DNA of 64,000 nucleotides from DATBSK01 sp964501785. Its GTDB lineage: Bacteria > Actinomycetota > Acidimicrobiia > IMCC26256 > PALSA-555. The notes beneath the pieces were generated by a model. That model was not told the DNA's origin and searched no databases. It saw only the letters and a program-made list of their open reading frames with translations. The stretch spans positions 256,642 to 320,641 of the forward strand of contig CAZCUD010000004.1 of NCBI GenBank assembly GCA_964501785.1, read 5' to 3'. This document shows positions 17,897 to 26,592 of this stretch, one piece after another. How positions within the stretch are numbered: the stretch's first letter is position 1; each line of letters opens with the position of its first letter. The position numbers and the translations under genes are program-made.

Positions 17897-17921
17897 CGCC
17901 GTCCACGACAGAACACATCCT

Positions 17922-18995
17922 TCATCGCGCCGTGCTCAGACCGCCGCTGAACCTCGGGAGCACCTCGGTGCCGAACAGGTGCACCGATCGAGAGGCCTCG
18001 TCGTAGGGCAGGTCCGAGAAGCTCACCTGCATGGAGGCGATCTCGAAGTCACCCACTTGCTCCGCATACGCGATGATCTGATCGGAGATCGTGGCAGGAG
18101 TCCCGACCCAGACGCCGCCCTGCTCCAGCTGGGACTCGAACGAGTCGGACTCGAGCTGTCGAATGATCGCGTCGTAGCCCGGGTAGTCGACGGAGCTGGA
18201 TCCCATCATCCAGTCACGTGCTGCGTCGACGAGGCACTCGAGATACCGGTTGATGCGGTCTCGCGCGAGGTCGTACGCGCAGCGCTCGTCCTCATGGCAC
18301 AGCATGTGGAACGCGAGCATGACCCTCCCGCTGCCCGGGTGCCCGGCGCTTCGCCATGCGTCGCGATACGCCGCGAGCAGGGCTGACATCTTCCCCCCCG
18401 CAAGCGGGATCGCCATGAGGGAGTGACCCAGCGTTCCGGCCTTGATGAACGACGCTTCGGTGGCGAGCGCTGCGACCCAGAACGGCGGGTGCGGTCGCTG
18501 AGTCGGCCGGGGCAGCGAAGTCGTCGCGGGGAACTGGTGGAAGCGCCCCTCGAACGCGACGTGTTCCTCGCTGAGCAGACGCGCCACGAGCTCGATGCCC
18601 TCGTCGAACCGGTCGCGACTCTCGTCGAGATCCACGCCGAAGCGCTCGAACTCGTGCGGCAGGAACGCGCGCGCGAAACCGATCTCAGCGCGCCCACCCG
18701 AGATCGCGTCGAGCATGCCGATCTCGCCCGCGAGCTTCAGTGGGTGGTTGAACGCGGGGAGCACGGCACCCGTCACGAGCCTCATCGTGGTGGTCCGCGC
18801 GGCAGCCGCCGCGAGGAACACGATCGGGTTCGGCGAGTAGCCGCCGTAGGGATGGAAGTAGTGCTCGACCGTGCGCACGTTCGTGTAGCCCAACGCCTCA
18901 GCGCTCTCGGTCAGCCGGAGCGCTTCGGCGAAGTACTGATCCGCGGGCTTCGTGGCAGGTCCCACCGACGGAAAGAACTGGACGCCGAACTCCAC
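17922..18995 (-). CDS. Luciferase-like (LLM class) flavin-dependent oxidoreductase
   Basis: 357 residues. The bacterial luciferase-like TIM barrel is clear: MEFGVQFFPSVGPATKPADQ at the N-terminus, SAEALGYTNVRTVEHYFHPYGG and LVTGAVLPAFNHPLKLAGEIGMLD, then the PHPPFWVAALA segment. Such proteins are FMN- or F420-dependent monooxygenases or reductases; the substrate cannot be read from the sequence. It is divergently transcribed from the amidohydrolase operon and shares a 200-bp control region with it. Confidence 0.85.
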   Translation of the reverse strand: MEFGVQFFPSVGPATKPADQYFAEALRLTESAEALGYTNVRTVEHYFHPYGGYSPNPIVFLAAAAARTTTMRLVTGAVLPAFNHPLKLAGEIGMLDAISGGRAEIGFARAFLPHEFERFGVDLDESRDRFDEGIELVARLLSEEHVAFEGRFHQFPATTSLPRPTQRPHPPFWVAALATEASFIKAGTLGHSLMAIPLAGGKMSALLAAYRDAWRSAGHPGSGRVMLAFHMLCHEDERCAYDLARDRINRYLECLVDAARDWMMGSSSVDYPGYDAIIRQLESDSFESQLEQGGVWVGTPATISDQIIAYAEQVGDFEIASMQVSFSDLPYDEASRSVHLFGTEVLPRFSGGLSTAR

Positions 18996-19086
18996 AGCAC
19001 CTCCTGCCCGGGACCGTGCTCGTCGTTCCGATCAGGTGCTCATGACGCTTCGGTGCGGATCGAAGCTCCGGGGGCGCGATCGACGG

Positions 19087-19115
19087 TAGTGGGTCAGCTC
19101 GAGACTGACCCACTA
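19087..19115. promoter_or_regulatory. 11-bp inverted repeat in divergent promoter region
   Basis: TAGTGGGTCAG and CTGACCCACTA are perfect arms around a 7-base spacer. It lies 91 bases upstream of the LLM start and just upstream of the amidohydrolase promoter. No T-run follows, and no gene ends here, so a transcription-factor site is more likely than a terminator. It is different in sequence from the TetR-type operator 20 bases away. Confidence 0.45.
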
Positions 19116-19121
19116 GCCCGA

Positions 19122-19153
19122 TTGACGAAGCCTTGTACTGTACGATACAGTAC
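19122..19153 (+). promoter_or_regulatory. Amidohydrolase promoter with embedded 19-bp palindromic operator
   Basis: A sigma-70-like promoter reads TTGACG (19122-19127), 18-base spacer, TACAGT (19146-19151). The palindrome GTACTGTACGATACAGTAC (19135-19153; 8-bp arms, 3-bp centre) covers the spacer and the -10, so a bound repressor would block transcription. Exactly the same 19 bases occur at 23647-23665 next to the divergent tetR and transporter genes, which identifies the TetR-type protein at 22963-23613 as the likely repressor. Confidence 0.72.
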
Positions 19154-19195
19154 CGCTCGCCGTGGAGCGCGGCACTCGAGCCGAGGGGGGCGTGC

Positions 19196-20404
19196 ATGGC
19201 GGGAACACGTGGAGCGCAGGCGTTGATCGACGTCGACAGCCACTTCGTCGAGCCACCGAACTGGATCGAGACGGTTGATCCGGAGCTGGCTGTCGAGGTC
19301 TCGGCCGTGGCGCCGATGTCGATCGGTGAGCAGGTCATCGGCGAGGTCTTCGCGTCGATCCCGATCGAGGGACGCCCCCCCTTCGAGGAGTTCGTTCCCG
19401 AGGGGCTCCGAAAGGTCTTCGCGCGCTTCGAAGGTCGCGAAGGTGCCGACCTCGACGAGGTGTTCGAGAACGATCCCGAGATCGCCGTCATGTTCAACCC
19501 TCCGGGGGCGCGCGGCGGTGCCGATCGTGTCGCGTTGTGCGACGAACAGGGCATCGACCTCCAGATCGTGAACCCGAACCTCGCGATGGCGATCGCCAAC
19601 AGTGCTCGGCGCGCCGACGTCGGCCTCGGTCTGCGTGTCGCGGCCGCCTACAACGATTGGGCCGCGCAGGCCGTCGATGGCTTCACGGACCGACTGCTGT
19701 TCACCACCGTCTTGCCACTCGACGACATCGAATGGGCGGTGACCGAGCTCAAGCGCAATCGAGCGCGGGCCAGTCGCACGTTCGCGATGCCGCTCAACCC
19801 TGTCAACGGCCGCGGTCTGGGTGACGAGGCCTACGATCCGATCTGGGCCACGGCGCTCGATCTCGGCATGGTTCCGCTGATCCACATCGGTTTCGGCTGG
19901 CCCCACGTCGACACGGACTGGATCCGGGTGGGCGACCGGTTCGATTCGCGTCTGTCACTGGGGATGAGCGTCGCGTTGATGCCGTCGCTCCCGACCGCCG
20001 TGTTGAGCCACCTCGTTCACCGCGGTGTCTTCGATCGCTTTCCCGACCTCGTCGTGTTCTGCCAGGAGTTCGGCCTCGACTGGGTCGGCACATGGATCGA
20101 CGCGATCAGCCCCAAGACCCGTGCCGGGGCTCCGACCGCCAACATGTTCTTCGACTGGGAGCACACGGCGACCCCCGAGGAGATCCTCCAGAAGAACATC
20201 CGGTTCAGTCCGCTCTTCGGCCAATCGGTCGACAGGTTCATCGAGGAGTTCGGGCCGTCGCTCGTCTGCTATGCGAGCGACTACCCACACTTCGAGGGCA
20301 TCGCGCGGGACTGGGAGCACTTCGATCGCAACCTCGACGATGTCGATTCCGACGCGCGCCAGCTCTTCTTCTCTGGCAACGCGTCCGAGCTCTTCCTGGA
20401 CTAG
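19196..20404 (+). CDS. Amidohydrolase family 2 protein (ACMSD-like)
   Basis: 402 residues from ATG 19196, which has a GAGGGGGG ribosome site; the open frame upstream contains the operator and is not coding. The metal-dependent amidohydrolase-2 fold is visible in DVDSHFVEP at the start, MVPLIHIGFGWPH in the middle and CYASDYPHFEG near the end. Relatives include aminocarboxymuconate-semialdehyde decarboxylase and resorcylate decarboxylases, so decarboxylation or hydrolysis of an aromatic or ring-cleavage acid is possible. It heads an operon with an ABC binding protein, so the transporter probably imports its substrate or precursor (inference). Confidence 0.78.
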   Translation: MAGTRGAQALIDVDSHFVEPPNWIETVDPELAVEVSAVAPMSIGEQVIGEVFASIPIEGRPPFEEFVPEGLRKVFARFEGREGADLDEVFENDPEIAVMFNPPGARGGADRVALCDEQGIDLQIVNPNLAMAIANSARRADVGLGLRVAAAYNDWAAQAVDGFTDRLLFTTVLPLDDIEWAVTELKRNRARASRTFAMPLNPVNGRGLGDEAYDPIWATALDLGMVPLIHIGFGWPHVDTDWIRVGDRFDSRLSLGMSVALMPSLPTAVLSHLVHRGVFDRFPDLVVFCQEFGLDWVGTWIDAISPKTRAGAPTANMFFDWEHTATPEEILQKNIRFSPLFGQSVDRFIEEFGPSLVCYASDYPHFEGIARDWEHFDRNLDDVDSDARQLFFSGNASELFLD

Positions 20405-20438
20405 CGCAATCATCAGCTTGCCGACGGGGGAACACACG

Positions 20439-21731
20439 ATGGGACAAAGCCAAATGGGACGTGCACATGCGCGCGGGACGAACGCCCTGGGGCGCACGCC
20501 TTGGGCGCGCGCGGGGCTGATCGTCGGCGTCATCGGCGTCGTCGTCGCGAGCGCCGCGAGCGCATGGGCGACGCCGAAGCCCTCCGACGAGACGATCAAG
20601 ATCGGCGTGTACGCCCCAGTTGCCAACAACGACTCCGGTGCGTCGTATCCGCAGATGCCGGCGGCGGTACGAGCCGCGGTGCGGGCCGCGAACAAGAGCG
20701 GTGGCTTCAACGGCGTCAAGGGCGAGGTCGTGTTCTGCGACACCAAGGAGAACCCCAATGACGCCGCGGCTTGCGCGCGGAAGTTCGTCGACGAAGGCGT
20801 CGTCGCCGTCGTCGGGAGCTACACGTTGCAAGGGCAGTCCGTGATCCCCGTCCTTCAGGATGCCGGGATCCCGAACATCGGAATGGCCGCGACGAACGCC
20901 CAGGACTCGCTGTCCCCGATCTCGTTCCCGCTCGACGGCACCCTCCTCGCGTTCCCGGCACAGGCGCTCCAGCTCGGAAACACAGGTCCGAAGTCGCTGT
21001 ACGTCTCGCGTGCGGACGTCCCCGACGCCGCTGTGGTGCCGAACTTCATCGAGGCCGCGGCCGAATCCGTGGCTGTGGAGGTCACTGGCGTCGGATCGAC
21101 GCCGCTGGGGGCACCGGATCTCGTGCCCGCCGCCTCGGCCGCTCAGGCATCGGGAGCCAAAGCGGTCTCCCTGCTCTACCCCGATGCGGACGCGGTGAAG
21201 TTCATCTTGGCTGCCGACCAGATCGGCTACCAGCCGAAGTTCGCCTACCAGGAGGGTGGTCTCACGGCCGAGCAGCTCGACCAGCTCGGCGACCTTGCCA
21301 ACGGCATGGTCACACCGGGCCCGTTCCCCCCGATGAGCGCGGCGAAGGACTACCCGGAGCTCAAGCGCTTCAAGAAGGAGATGCAGGCGGAGTTCAAGTC
21401 CGGCGACGAGGGCGCCGCGTCCAAGTACTACGGCAGCTTCTCGATCCGTCCCTGGCTCGCGGTGCAGGCCCTGCGGAAGGTGCTCGAGACCGACCCGAGC
21501 GCTCCACCGACCGCGGCGTCCGTGCTCGCGGCGCTGCAGTCCGCGAAGGATGTCGACCTCGGCTTGATCCCGCCGTGGACGCCCAGCAGCTCACCGATCT
21601 CGCTGTTCCCCCGCATCTCCAACCCCTACATGTACGAGATGACGATCAAGGACGGGAAGTACGTCCTCGTCGAACCGGAGCCGGTCAACATCGGCGAGAA
21701 GGTCGACTTCGCAGCCGCGCTCAGCGGGTGA
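20439..21731 (+). CDS. ABC transporter substrate-binding protein (LivK type)
   Basis: 430 residues from ATG 20439, GGGGG upstream. An N-terminal hydrophobic export signal (AGLIVGVIGVVVASAASAWA) ends at about residue 44. The body is a branched-chain-amino-acid-type binding protein (KIGVYAPVANNDSGASYP, VAVVGSYTLQGQSVIPVLQDAGIP). Placed between the amidohydrolase and a LivF ATPase, with the permease fusion beyond the tetR gene, it completes an uptake system under the TetR-type operator. Ligand is probably an aromatic or related acid rather than an amino acid (inference from context). Confidence 0.85.
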   Translation: MGQSQMGRAHARGTNALGRTPWARAGLIVGVIGVVVASAASAWATPKPSDETIKIGVYAPVANNDSGASYPQMPAAVRAAVRAANKSGGFNGVKGEVVFCDTKENPNDAAACARKFVDEGVVAVVGSYTLQGQSVIPVLQDAGIPNIGMAATNAQDSLSPISFPLDGTLLAFPAQALQLGNTGPKSLYVSRADVPDAAVVPNFIEAAAESVAVEVTGVGSTPLGAPDLVPAASAAQASGAKAVSLLYPDADAVKFILAADQIGYQPKFAYQEGGLTAEQLDQLGDLANGMVTPGPFPPMSAAKDYPELKRFKKEMQAEFKSGDEGAASKYYGSFSIRPWLAVQALRKVLETDPSAPPTAASVLAALQSAKDVDLGLIPPWTPSSSPISLFPRISNPYMYEMTIKDGKYVLVEPEPVNIGEKVDFAAALSG

Positions 21732-21783
21732 GCACGGAGAGGCATCGACCTCGTCCACGTCGCCAGGCAGCGGTGCCCGGGCA

Positions 21784-22488
21784 TTGAGGCCGATCGTCGA
21801 GGTCACGAACCTCTCGGCCGGTTACGGCGGCGCTCCGGTCGTGCGTGGCCTCGATCTGTCCATCGAGGCCGGTGAGATGGTCGCGATGCTGGGCGCGAAC
21901 GGCTCGGGGAAGACGACGACGTTGCTCGCCATCTCCGGCTTCGTCGAGCCGCTCGAGGGCCACGTGCGGGTGATGGGGAGGCCGGTGACGGCAAGACCGT
22001 ACGAGGTCGCCCGGCGCGGCCTGGCGCAGGTCCCAGAGGATCGGGGGGTCTTTCGAGGGCTCACCGTTCGCGAGAACCTCCAGCTCGGGCCCGGTGGAAA
22101 GGATCGCTTCGAGCGTGCCTTCGCGCTCTTTCCCGAGCTCGCAGCCCTCCAGCGGCGGAATGCAGGCGTGCTGTCAGGTGGTGAGCAGCAGATGCTCGCG
22201 CTCGCTCGCGCGCTCGCCGCACGACCGATCCTGCTCCTCGTCGACGAGATGAGTCTCGGCCTCGCGCCACTCGTCGTCGATCGGTGCTTCACCGTGCTTC
22301 GCGACGTCGCCCGTGAGGACGGTGTGGCGGTCCTGTTCGTCGAGCAGCATCTTCACCTGGCGCTCCACGCAGCCGACCGCGCCTACGTCCTGCGACATGG
22401 AGAGGTGGTCATGCAGGGGCCCGCGCGGGATCTCTTGGCCGAAAGCAGCGCGCTCGAGGCCGGCTACTTCGGCGCCACGCAGCATTGA
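21784..22488 (+). CDS. livF: LivF-type ABC transporter ATPase
   Basis: 234 residues, TTG start at 21784. Walker A GANGSGKTT, signature LSGGEQQMLALARALA, Walker B ILLLVDEMSLGLAP, and a terminal H-loop region. It is the second ATPase of a branched-chain-type ABC importer, pairing with the LivG domain fused to the permeases at 23796-26498. The gene is in line with the binding protein and a small membrane protein. Confidence 0.85.
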   Translation: MRPIVEVTNLSAGYGGAPVVRGLDLSIEAGEMVAMLGANGSGKTTTLLAISGFVEPLEGHVRVMGRPVTARPYEVARRGLAQVPEDRGVFRGLTVRENLQLGPGGKDRFERAFALFPELAALQRRNAGVLSGGEQQMLALARALAARPILLLVDEMSLGLAPLVVDRCFTVLRDVAREDGVAVLFVEQHLHLALHAADRAYVLRHGEVVMQGPARDLLAESSALEAGYFGATQH

Positions 22489-22510
22489 CCCGAGGAGGAG
22501 GTCTTCGGAG

Positions 22511-22972
22511 ATGAGCAGAGAGCTCACGGCAACCTTGGCGATCATCGTCAGCGGGATCTACATGGCGCCTTTGTGGACGCTTGCCATCGAACGCGTCTGG
22601 ATCTGGGCAGCCATGGAGCCCGCCGACTTTGCCAGAGACTTCCGACGGTCGTTGCTCCGGATCGACCTCGTCCAACCGGCCGGAGCGATCCTCGCGTTCG
22701 CGCTTGCGATCGGATATGCGACCACCGTCGGCGGGTCTGCCCGCGTGCTCAGCATCATCGCCGCCGCGCTGCTGGGGATCATCATCGTCATCTCGGTTGC
22801 GATCGGCGTTCCGATGCAGAAGCTCTTTCGATCGGTGGACGAGGGCGAGTTCGACCCATCGGCGATCGACGTGCCGGTCATTCGCAGCCGTTGGATCCGA
22901 CTCCACCTCGTACGGACCGCGCTCGGAGTGGTGGCGTTCGTGTTGCTGGTGATCGCGGGCATCTACCCCTGA
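22511..22972 (+). CDS. Small membrane protein, DUF1772-like
   Basis: 153 residues from ATG 22511, with GAGGAGG about 10 bases upstream; the longer frame is inside livF. Four hydrophobic helices are evident (TATLAIIVSGIYMAPLW, GAILAFALAIGYA, IIAAALLGIIIVISVAIGV, ALGVVAFVLLVIAGIY). The pattern NKLFRSVDEGEFD-like loop (QKLFRSVDEGEFDPSAID) suggests the DUF1772/anthrone-oxygenase-like family; no function can be assigned. Its stop overlaps the convergent tetR gene by ten bases. Confidence 0.55.
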   Translation: MSRELTATLAIIVSGIYMAPLWTLAIERVWIWAAMEPADFARDFRRSLLRIDLVQPAGAILAFALAIGYATTVGGSARVLSIIAAALLGIIIVISVAIGVPMQKLFRSVDEGEFDPSAIDVPVIRSRWIRLHLVRTALGVVAFVLLVIAGIYP

Positions 22973-23613
22973 CGGATGCGAGCCATCTCCTGGAGCACCG
23001 GAAGGACGACGCACGCAACGAGATCACGAACGAAAGCGTCGTCGTTCGGAAGTCCCAGCACGAGCTGGTGCGCGATCACCTGACCCATCACGATCTCGAG
23101 GATCCGCTCCGCGCAGTCATCGGGGTCGAGTGCGGGAAGCTCGCCGCGCTCGATCGCGCGCTGGACGATCTCTCGACATGCACGCCTGGGCTCGGTGAGC
23201 GCGGCGCGCAGCACATCGCCGATCTCGGGGTCCTGCTGTGCAGCGGCCAGCAGGCTCACGAACGCTCGAGCGTCGTCGTTGCTGGACACCTCATGCGTTG
23301 CTCGGACGAAGGAGGTGAGCTCGGCCAGGAGGCTCGTTCCCGTGACGTTCGGGTACAACGACTGCCGCGCGGCGCGCTGAAAGGCGTCGATGATGAGGTC
23401 GCGCTTGCTCGCCCATCGTTGGTAGATGGTTGCCTTGCTCGCTCGGGCTCGCGCCGCAACGGCATCGATGGTGAGTGCCTCGTACCCGACCTCGGTCAGC
23501 AGCGCGTACGTCGCGGCCAGGATCGCGTCCGTTCGATCGGGCCGTCGCACCTTCACCTGACTCGGACGACGGGGGCGAGGCGGCGCGGGGACCGCGCTTC
23601 CGCGAAACACCAT
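22963..23613 (-). CDS. TetR-family repressor of the amidohydrolase/ABC cluster
   Basis: 216 residues from ATG 23613; GTG 23631 would add six. Helix-turn-helix in the first 60 residues (TDAILAATYALLTEVGYEALT, RARASKATIYQRWASKRDLI), then an all-helical ligand domain of the AcrR C-terminal type. Transcribed away from the permease fusion, with a 19-bp palindrome (23647-23665) in between that is repeated upstream of the amidohydrolase gene. It is therefore the likely autoregulated repressor of the whole 19.2-26.5 kb cluster. Confidence 0.85.
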   Translation of the reverse strand: MVFRGSAVPAPPRPRRPSQVKVRRPDRTDAILAATYALLTEVGYEALTIDAVAARARASKATIYQRWASKRDLIIDAFQRAARQSLYPNVTGTSLLAELTSFVRATHEVSSNDDARAFVSLLAAAQQDPEIGDVLRAALTEPRRACREIVQRAIERGELPALDPDDCAERILEIVMGQVIAHQLVLGLPNDDAFVRDLVACVVLPVLQEMARIRQG

Positions 23614-23646
23614 GATGACGTGCGTCTCCACTATGACGGGTGGCTC

Positions 23647-23665
23647 GTACTGTACGATACAGTAC
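23647..23665. promoter_or_regulatory. TetR-type operator, identical to the one at 19135-19153
   Basis: GTACTGTACGATACAGTAC, 8-bp arms around CGA. It lies 34 bases upstream of the tetR ATG (16 from the alternative GTG) and 131 bases upstream of the permease fusion GTG. Placement between divergent genes fits control of both. Being identical over all 19 positions to the site 4.5 kb away is very unlikely by chance. Confidence 0.75.
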
Positions 23666-23795
23666 TCCGTTCATCGAGCGCGGCGACGCTGGCCAGGGGG
23701 ACATGGATGGGGCGAGTCCGTGAGGCCTGCCGGCCGACCGTCGAGGCTGGTGCCCGGCGCACTCGTCGAACAGGACGCATTCGAGACGTCCGACG

Positions 23796-26498
23796 GTGAA
23801 CGAGATCATCCAGTTCTTGCTCTTGGGCCTCGGAACGGGCGCCATCTACTCGTTGCTGGGCCAGGGGATCGTCGTCATCTACCGGGGTTCGGGGATCGTC
23901 AACTTCGCCCAGGGCGCGATGGCGATGTTCGGCGCATTCGGCTTCTGGGAGCTGCACTCCGGGCAAGGTTGGCCGACCGTCGCAGCCCTCGTGGCAGCGA
24001 TCGGCGCCGTCGCAGCCATCGGCGCCGCGATGCACGTGACGATCATGCGTCCGATGCGCCACTCGTCGGCGCTCACGCGAGTGATCGCCACGCTCGCCCT
24101 CGCCGGTGTCCTCACGGCGATCGCAACCCTCGTGTGGGGGAGGTCGCAACGCATCGTCGACAGCGATCTGCCACGTGAGCTCTGGACCTTCGACGGCCTC
24201 GGACTCCACGTCAGCGTGGGGTCCGACCGGATCTACCTGTTCGCGATCGCACTGGTGCTGACAGCGCTCCTCACCGCGGTGTATCGGCGCACGTCGTTCG
24301 GGCGGCAAGTGACGGCGGTCGCCGAGAACGAGAACAGCGCGTCGATGCTCGGCATCTCCCCGGACAAGATCAGCTCCTGGAACTGGGCGATCGGAGGCGC
24401 GCTCGCAGCCCTCGCCGGCATCCTGGTCGTGCCGATCACGGGCCTTCAGGTCGGCCAGCTCGCGGCGCTCCTGATCGCTGCGTTGGCGGCCGCACTCACG
24501 GGCGCGTTCCGATCGTTCTGGGGCGTCCTGGCCGGCGGGCTCTTGATCGGCATCACGCAGAGCGAGCTCGCGCGCTATGGCGGCGAGCTGTTCGGCGTGA
24601 ACGGACAGCAAGGTGTCGCTGCGTCGCTTCCGTTCATCGTGATCGTCGCCGTCCTCGTGATCCGTGGCACTGCTCTTCCGCTGCGGAACCACACGTTCGA
24701 GCGGCTTCCAGCGATCGGCAGCGGCCGCATCCACAAGGCGGCGTTGCTCGCCGTTGCACTGCTCGTCATCGTCGGCGCATTCACGCTCTTCGGCGACGAG
24801 CTGAACGACGCGGTCCTGACGATGGTCTGCGTCGCCATCATGATCATCTCGGTCGTCGTCCTCACTGGGTACGCGGGGCAGATCTCACTCGGCCAATTCG
24901 CCTTCGGCGGTGTCGCCGCGCTGGCGGCGGGGCGTCTGGTGAGCGACGAGGGTTGGCCGTTCGAGGTCGCGCTGCTCGCAGGAGTCGCAGCAGCCATCGT
25001 GGTCGGGCTCGCGTTCTCGGTCCCGGCGCTTCGAACCCGAGGCATCAACCTCGCCGTGGTCACCCTTGGGCTCGGGTTCGCGATGGAACAGATCGTCTTC
25101 GCCAACACCGAGTACACCGGTGGGCTCGACGGGACACCGGTCGGGAAGGTTCACGTCTTCGGTTGGAACATCGACGCCGTGAGCCACGCGGGCCGCTACA
25201 TCGCATTCTGCGTCCTGTGCCTCGTCGCGGTGGTCATCGTGGTCGGCAACCTCCGGCGCGGCCGCGCTGGTCGGCGCATGATCGCCGTGCGCACCAACGA
25301 GCGTGCTGCCGCTTCACTCGGCATCAGCGTCTTCAGCACGAAGCTCCTCGCCTTCGGCGTCTCGGGGGCGATCGCCGGGCTGGGTGGCGTGCTCCTGGCG
25401 TTCCGCGGCCGGACCATCGTGTACTCGAGCTTCGGGACGGGCGCCTCGGTCAACGTCGTCCTGGAGACGGTGATCGGCGGAGTGGGATACCTGGTCGGCG
25501 TTCCAGTCGGGACGCAGTTCGCGCCCGGCGCGCCCCCTACCCTGCTCGTCAATCGCATCGTGGACGACCCTGGTCAGTGGTTCCTCCTCGCCGGCGGGGT
25601 CGCAGTGCTGCTGGTGCTCGTCTGCTACCCGGACGGGATCGGCCGTCGCTTCCGCCGACGCGCTCCACGACGCTCGGCTCCGTCGCCATCCCCAGTGATG
25701 GGGGTCGATGCCACACAGCAGGTGCGACCCGCATCGCTGCGAGTTCGTGGCCTCCGAGTGCGCATCGGCGGCTCCGTCGTCGTCCAAGACGTCGATCTCG
25801 TAGTCGAGCCGGGGGAAGTCGTCGGACTCATTGGTTCCAACGGAGCGGGCAAGACGATGACCCTCGACGCGATCAGCGGCTTCGTCCAGCCCGCAGCCGG
25901 AGAGGTGCAGCTCGATGGCACCGTCGTGAACGCATGGTCACCGCGGCGACGCGCCCGAGCCGGCATCGCTCGTTCGTTCCAGACGCTGGAGCTGTTCGAA
26001 GACATCAGCGTCGAGGACAACTTGCGTGTCGCCAGCGAGCGTTGTGATGTGTGGTCGTACGCGCACGACCTCGCATGGCCGCGCGACGAGCCGTTGAGCC
26101 CCATGGCACGGATGACCGTCCGAGACTTCGCGCTCGAGCACGACCTCGCTCGTCGACCCGACGAGCTGTCCCATGGCGAGCGCCGACTCGTCGGGGTGGC
26201 CCGCGCGGTCGCCACCGGACCGTCCGTCCTCCTGCTCGACGAGCCCGCGGCCGGGCTCAACACCCAGGAGACCAGAGAGCTGGGCACCTTAATCCGTGGG
26301 CTGGCCGACGAGTGGCGGATCGGCGTGCTGTTGGTCGAGCACGACATGGAGCTGGTGCTCGACGTCTGTGATCGCGTGGTCGTGCTGGACGCCGGCACCG
26401 TCATCGCCGAGGGCCCGCCGGAGCTGATCCGCGGCGACCCGCTGGTCAAGTCGGCCTATCTCGGAGATCACGGCCCGGCGTCCGTGCGGCAGTCGTGA
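23796..26498 (+). CDS. One-piece ABC importer: LivH-LivM-LivG fusion
   Basis: 900 residues from GTG 23796. Domain order: LivH-type permease (about 1-290; opening FLLLGLGTGAIYSLLGQGIVVIYRGSG), LivM-type permease (about 300-625; VVVLTGYAGQISLGQFAF and AVRTNERAAASLGIS), then a LivG-type ATPase (about 645-900). The ATPase has Walker A GSNGAGKTMT, a variant signature LSHGERRLVG, Walker B VLLLDEPAAGL and the H-loop LLVEHDMELV. In most bacteria these are three separate genes. It works with the binding protein at 20439 and livF at 21784, both on the other side of the tetR gene. Confidence 0.88.
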   Translation: MNEIIQFLLLGLGTGAIYSLLGQGIVVIYRGSGIVNFAQGAMAMFGAFGFWELHSGQGWPTVAALVAAIGAVAAIGAAMHVTIMRPMRHSSALTRVIATLALAGVLTAIATLVWGRSQRIVDSDLPRELWTFDGLGLHVSVGSDRIYLFAIALVLTALLTAVYRRTSFGRQVTAVAENENSASMLGISPDKISSWNWAIGGALAALAGILVVPITGLQVGQLAALLIAALAAALTGAFRSFWGVLAGGLLIGITQSELARYGGELFGVNGQQGVAASLPFIVIVAVLVIRGTALPLRNHTFERLPAIGSGRIHKAALLAVALLVIVGAFTLFGDELNDAVLTMVCVAIMIISVVVLTGYAGQISLGQFAFGGVAALAAGRLVSDEGWPFEVALLAGVAAAIVVGLAFSVPALRTRGINLAVVTLGLGFAMEQIVFANTEYTGGLDGTPVGKVHVFGWNIDAVSHAGRYIAFCVLCLVAVVIVVGNLRRGRAGRRMIAVRTNERAAASLGISVFSTKLLAFGVSGAIAGLGGVLLAFRGRTIVYSSFGTGASVNVVLETVIGGVGYLVGVPVGTQFAPGAPPTLLVNRIVDDPGQWFLLAGGVAVLLVLVCYPDGIGRRFRRRAPRRSAPSPSPVMGVDATQQVRPASLRVRGLRVRIGGSVVVQDVDLVVEPGEVVGLIGSNGAGKTMTLDAISGFVQPAAGEVQLDGTVVNAWSPRRRARAGIARSFQTLELFEDISVEDNLRVASERCDVWSYAHDLAWPRDEPLSPMARMTVRDFALEHDLARRPDELSHGERRLVGVARAVATGPSVLLLDEPAAGLNTQETRELGTLIRGLADEWRIGVLLVEHDMELVLDVCDRVVVLDAGTVIAEGPPELIRGDPLVKSAYLGDHGPASVRQS

Positions 26499-26520
26499 GG
26501 CGCGCCGCACCTGGCGCTGC

Positions 26521-26572
26521 TTGACGGCTCGTCGGGCCTCCCCTACAGTTCTTTCGACTAGACGGTAGATCA
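26521..26572 (+). promoter_or_regulatory. Promoter of the PaaA-like/transporter operon, with candidate operator
   Basis: TTGACG (26521-26526), 17-base spacer, TACAGT (26544-26549), good sigma-70-like match, 44 bases before the start at 26593. The stretch 26555-26572, over the expected transcription start, contains CGGTAGATCAAACTCT, and a related CGGTCGATAGAACTCT occurs after the promoter at 30883. Both may bind the TetR-type protein encoded at the end of this operon (inference). Confidence 0.55.
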
Positions 26573-26592
26573 AACTCTCCCCTGGAGGTGCC

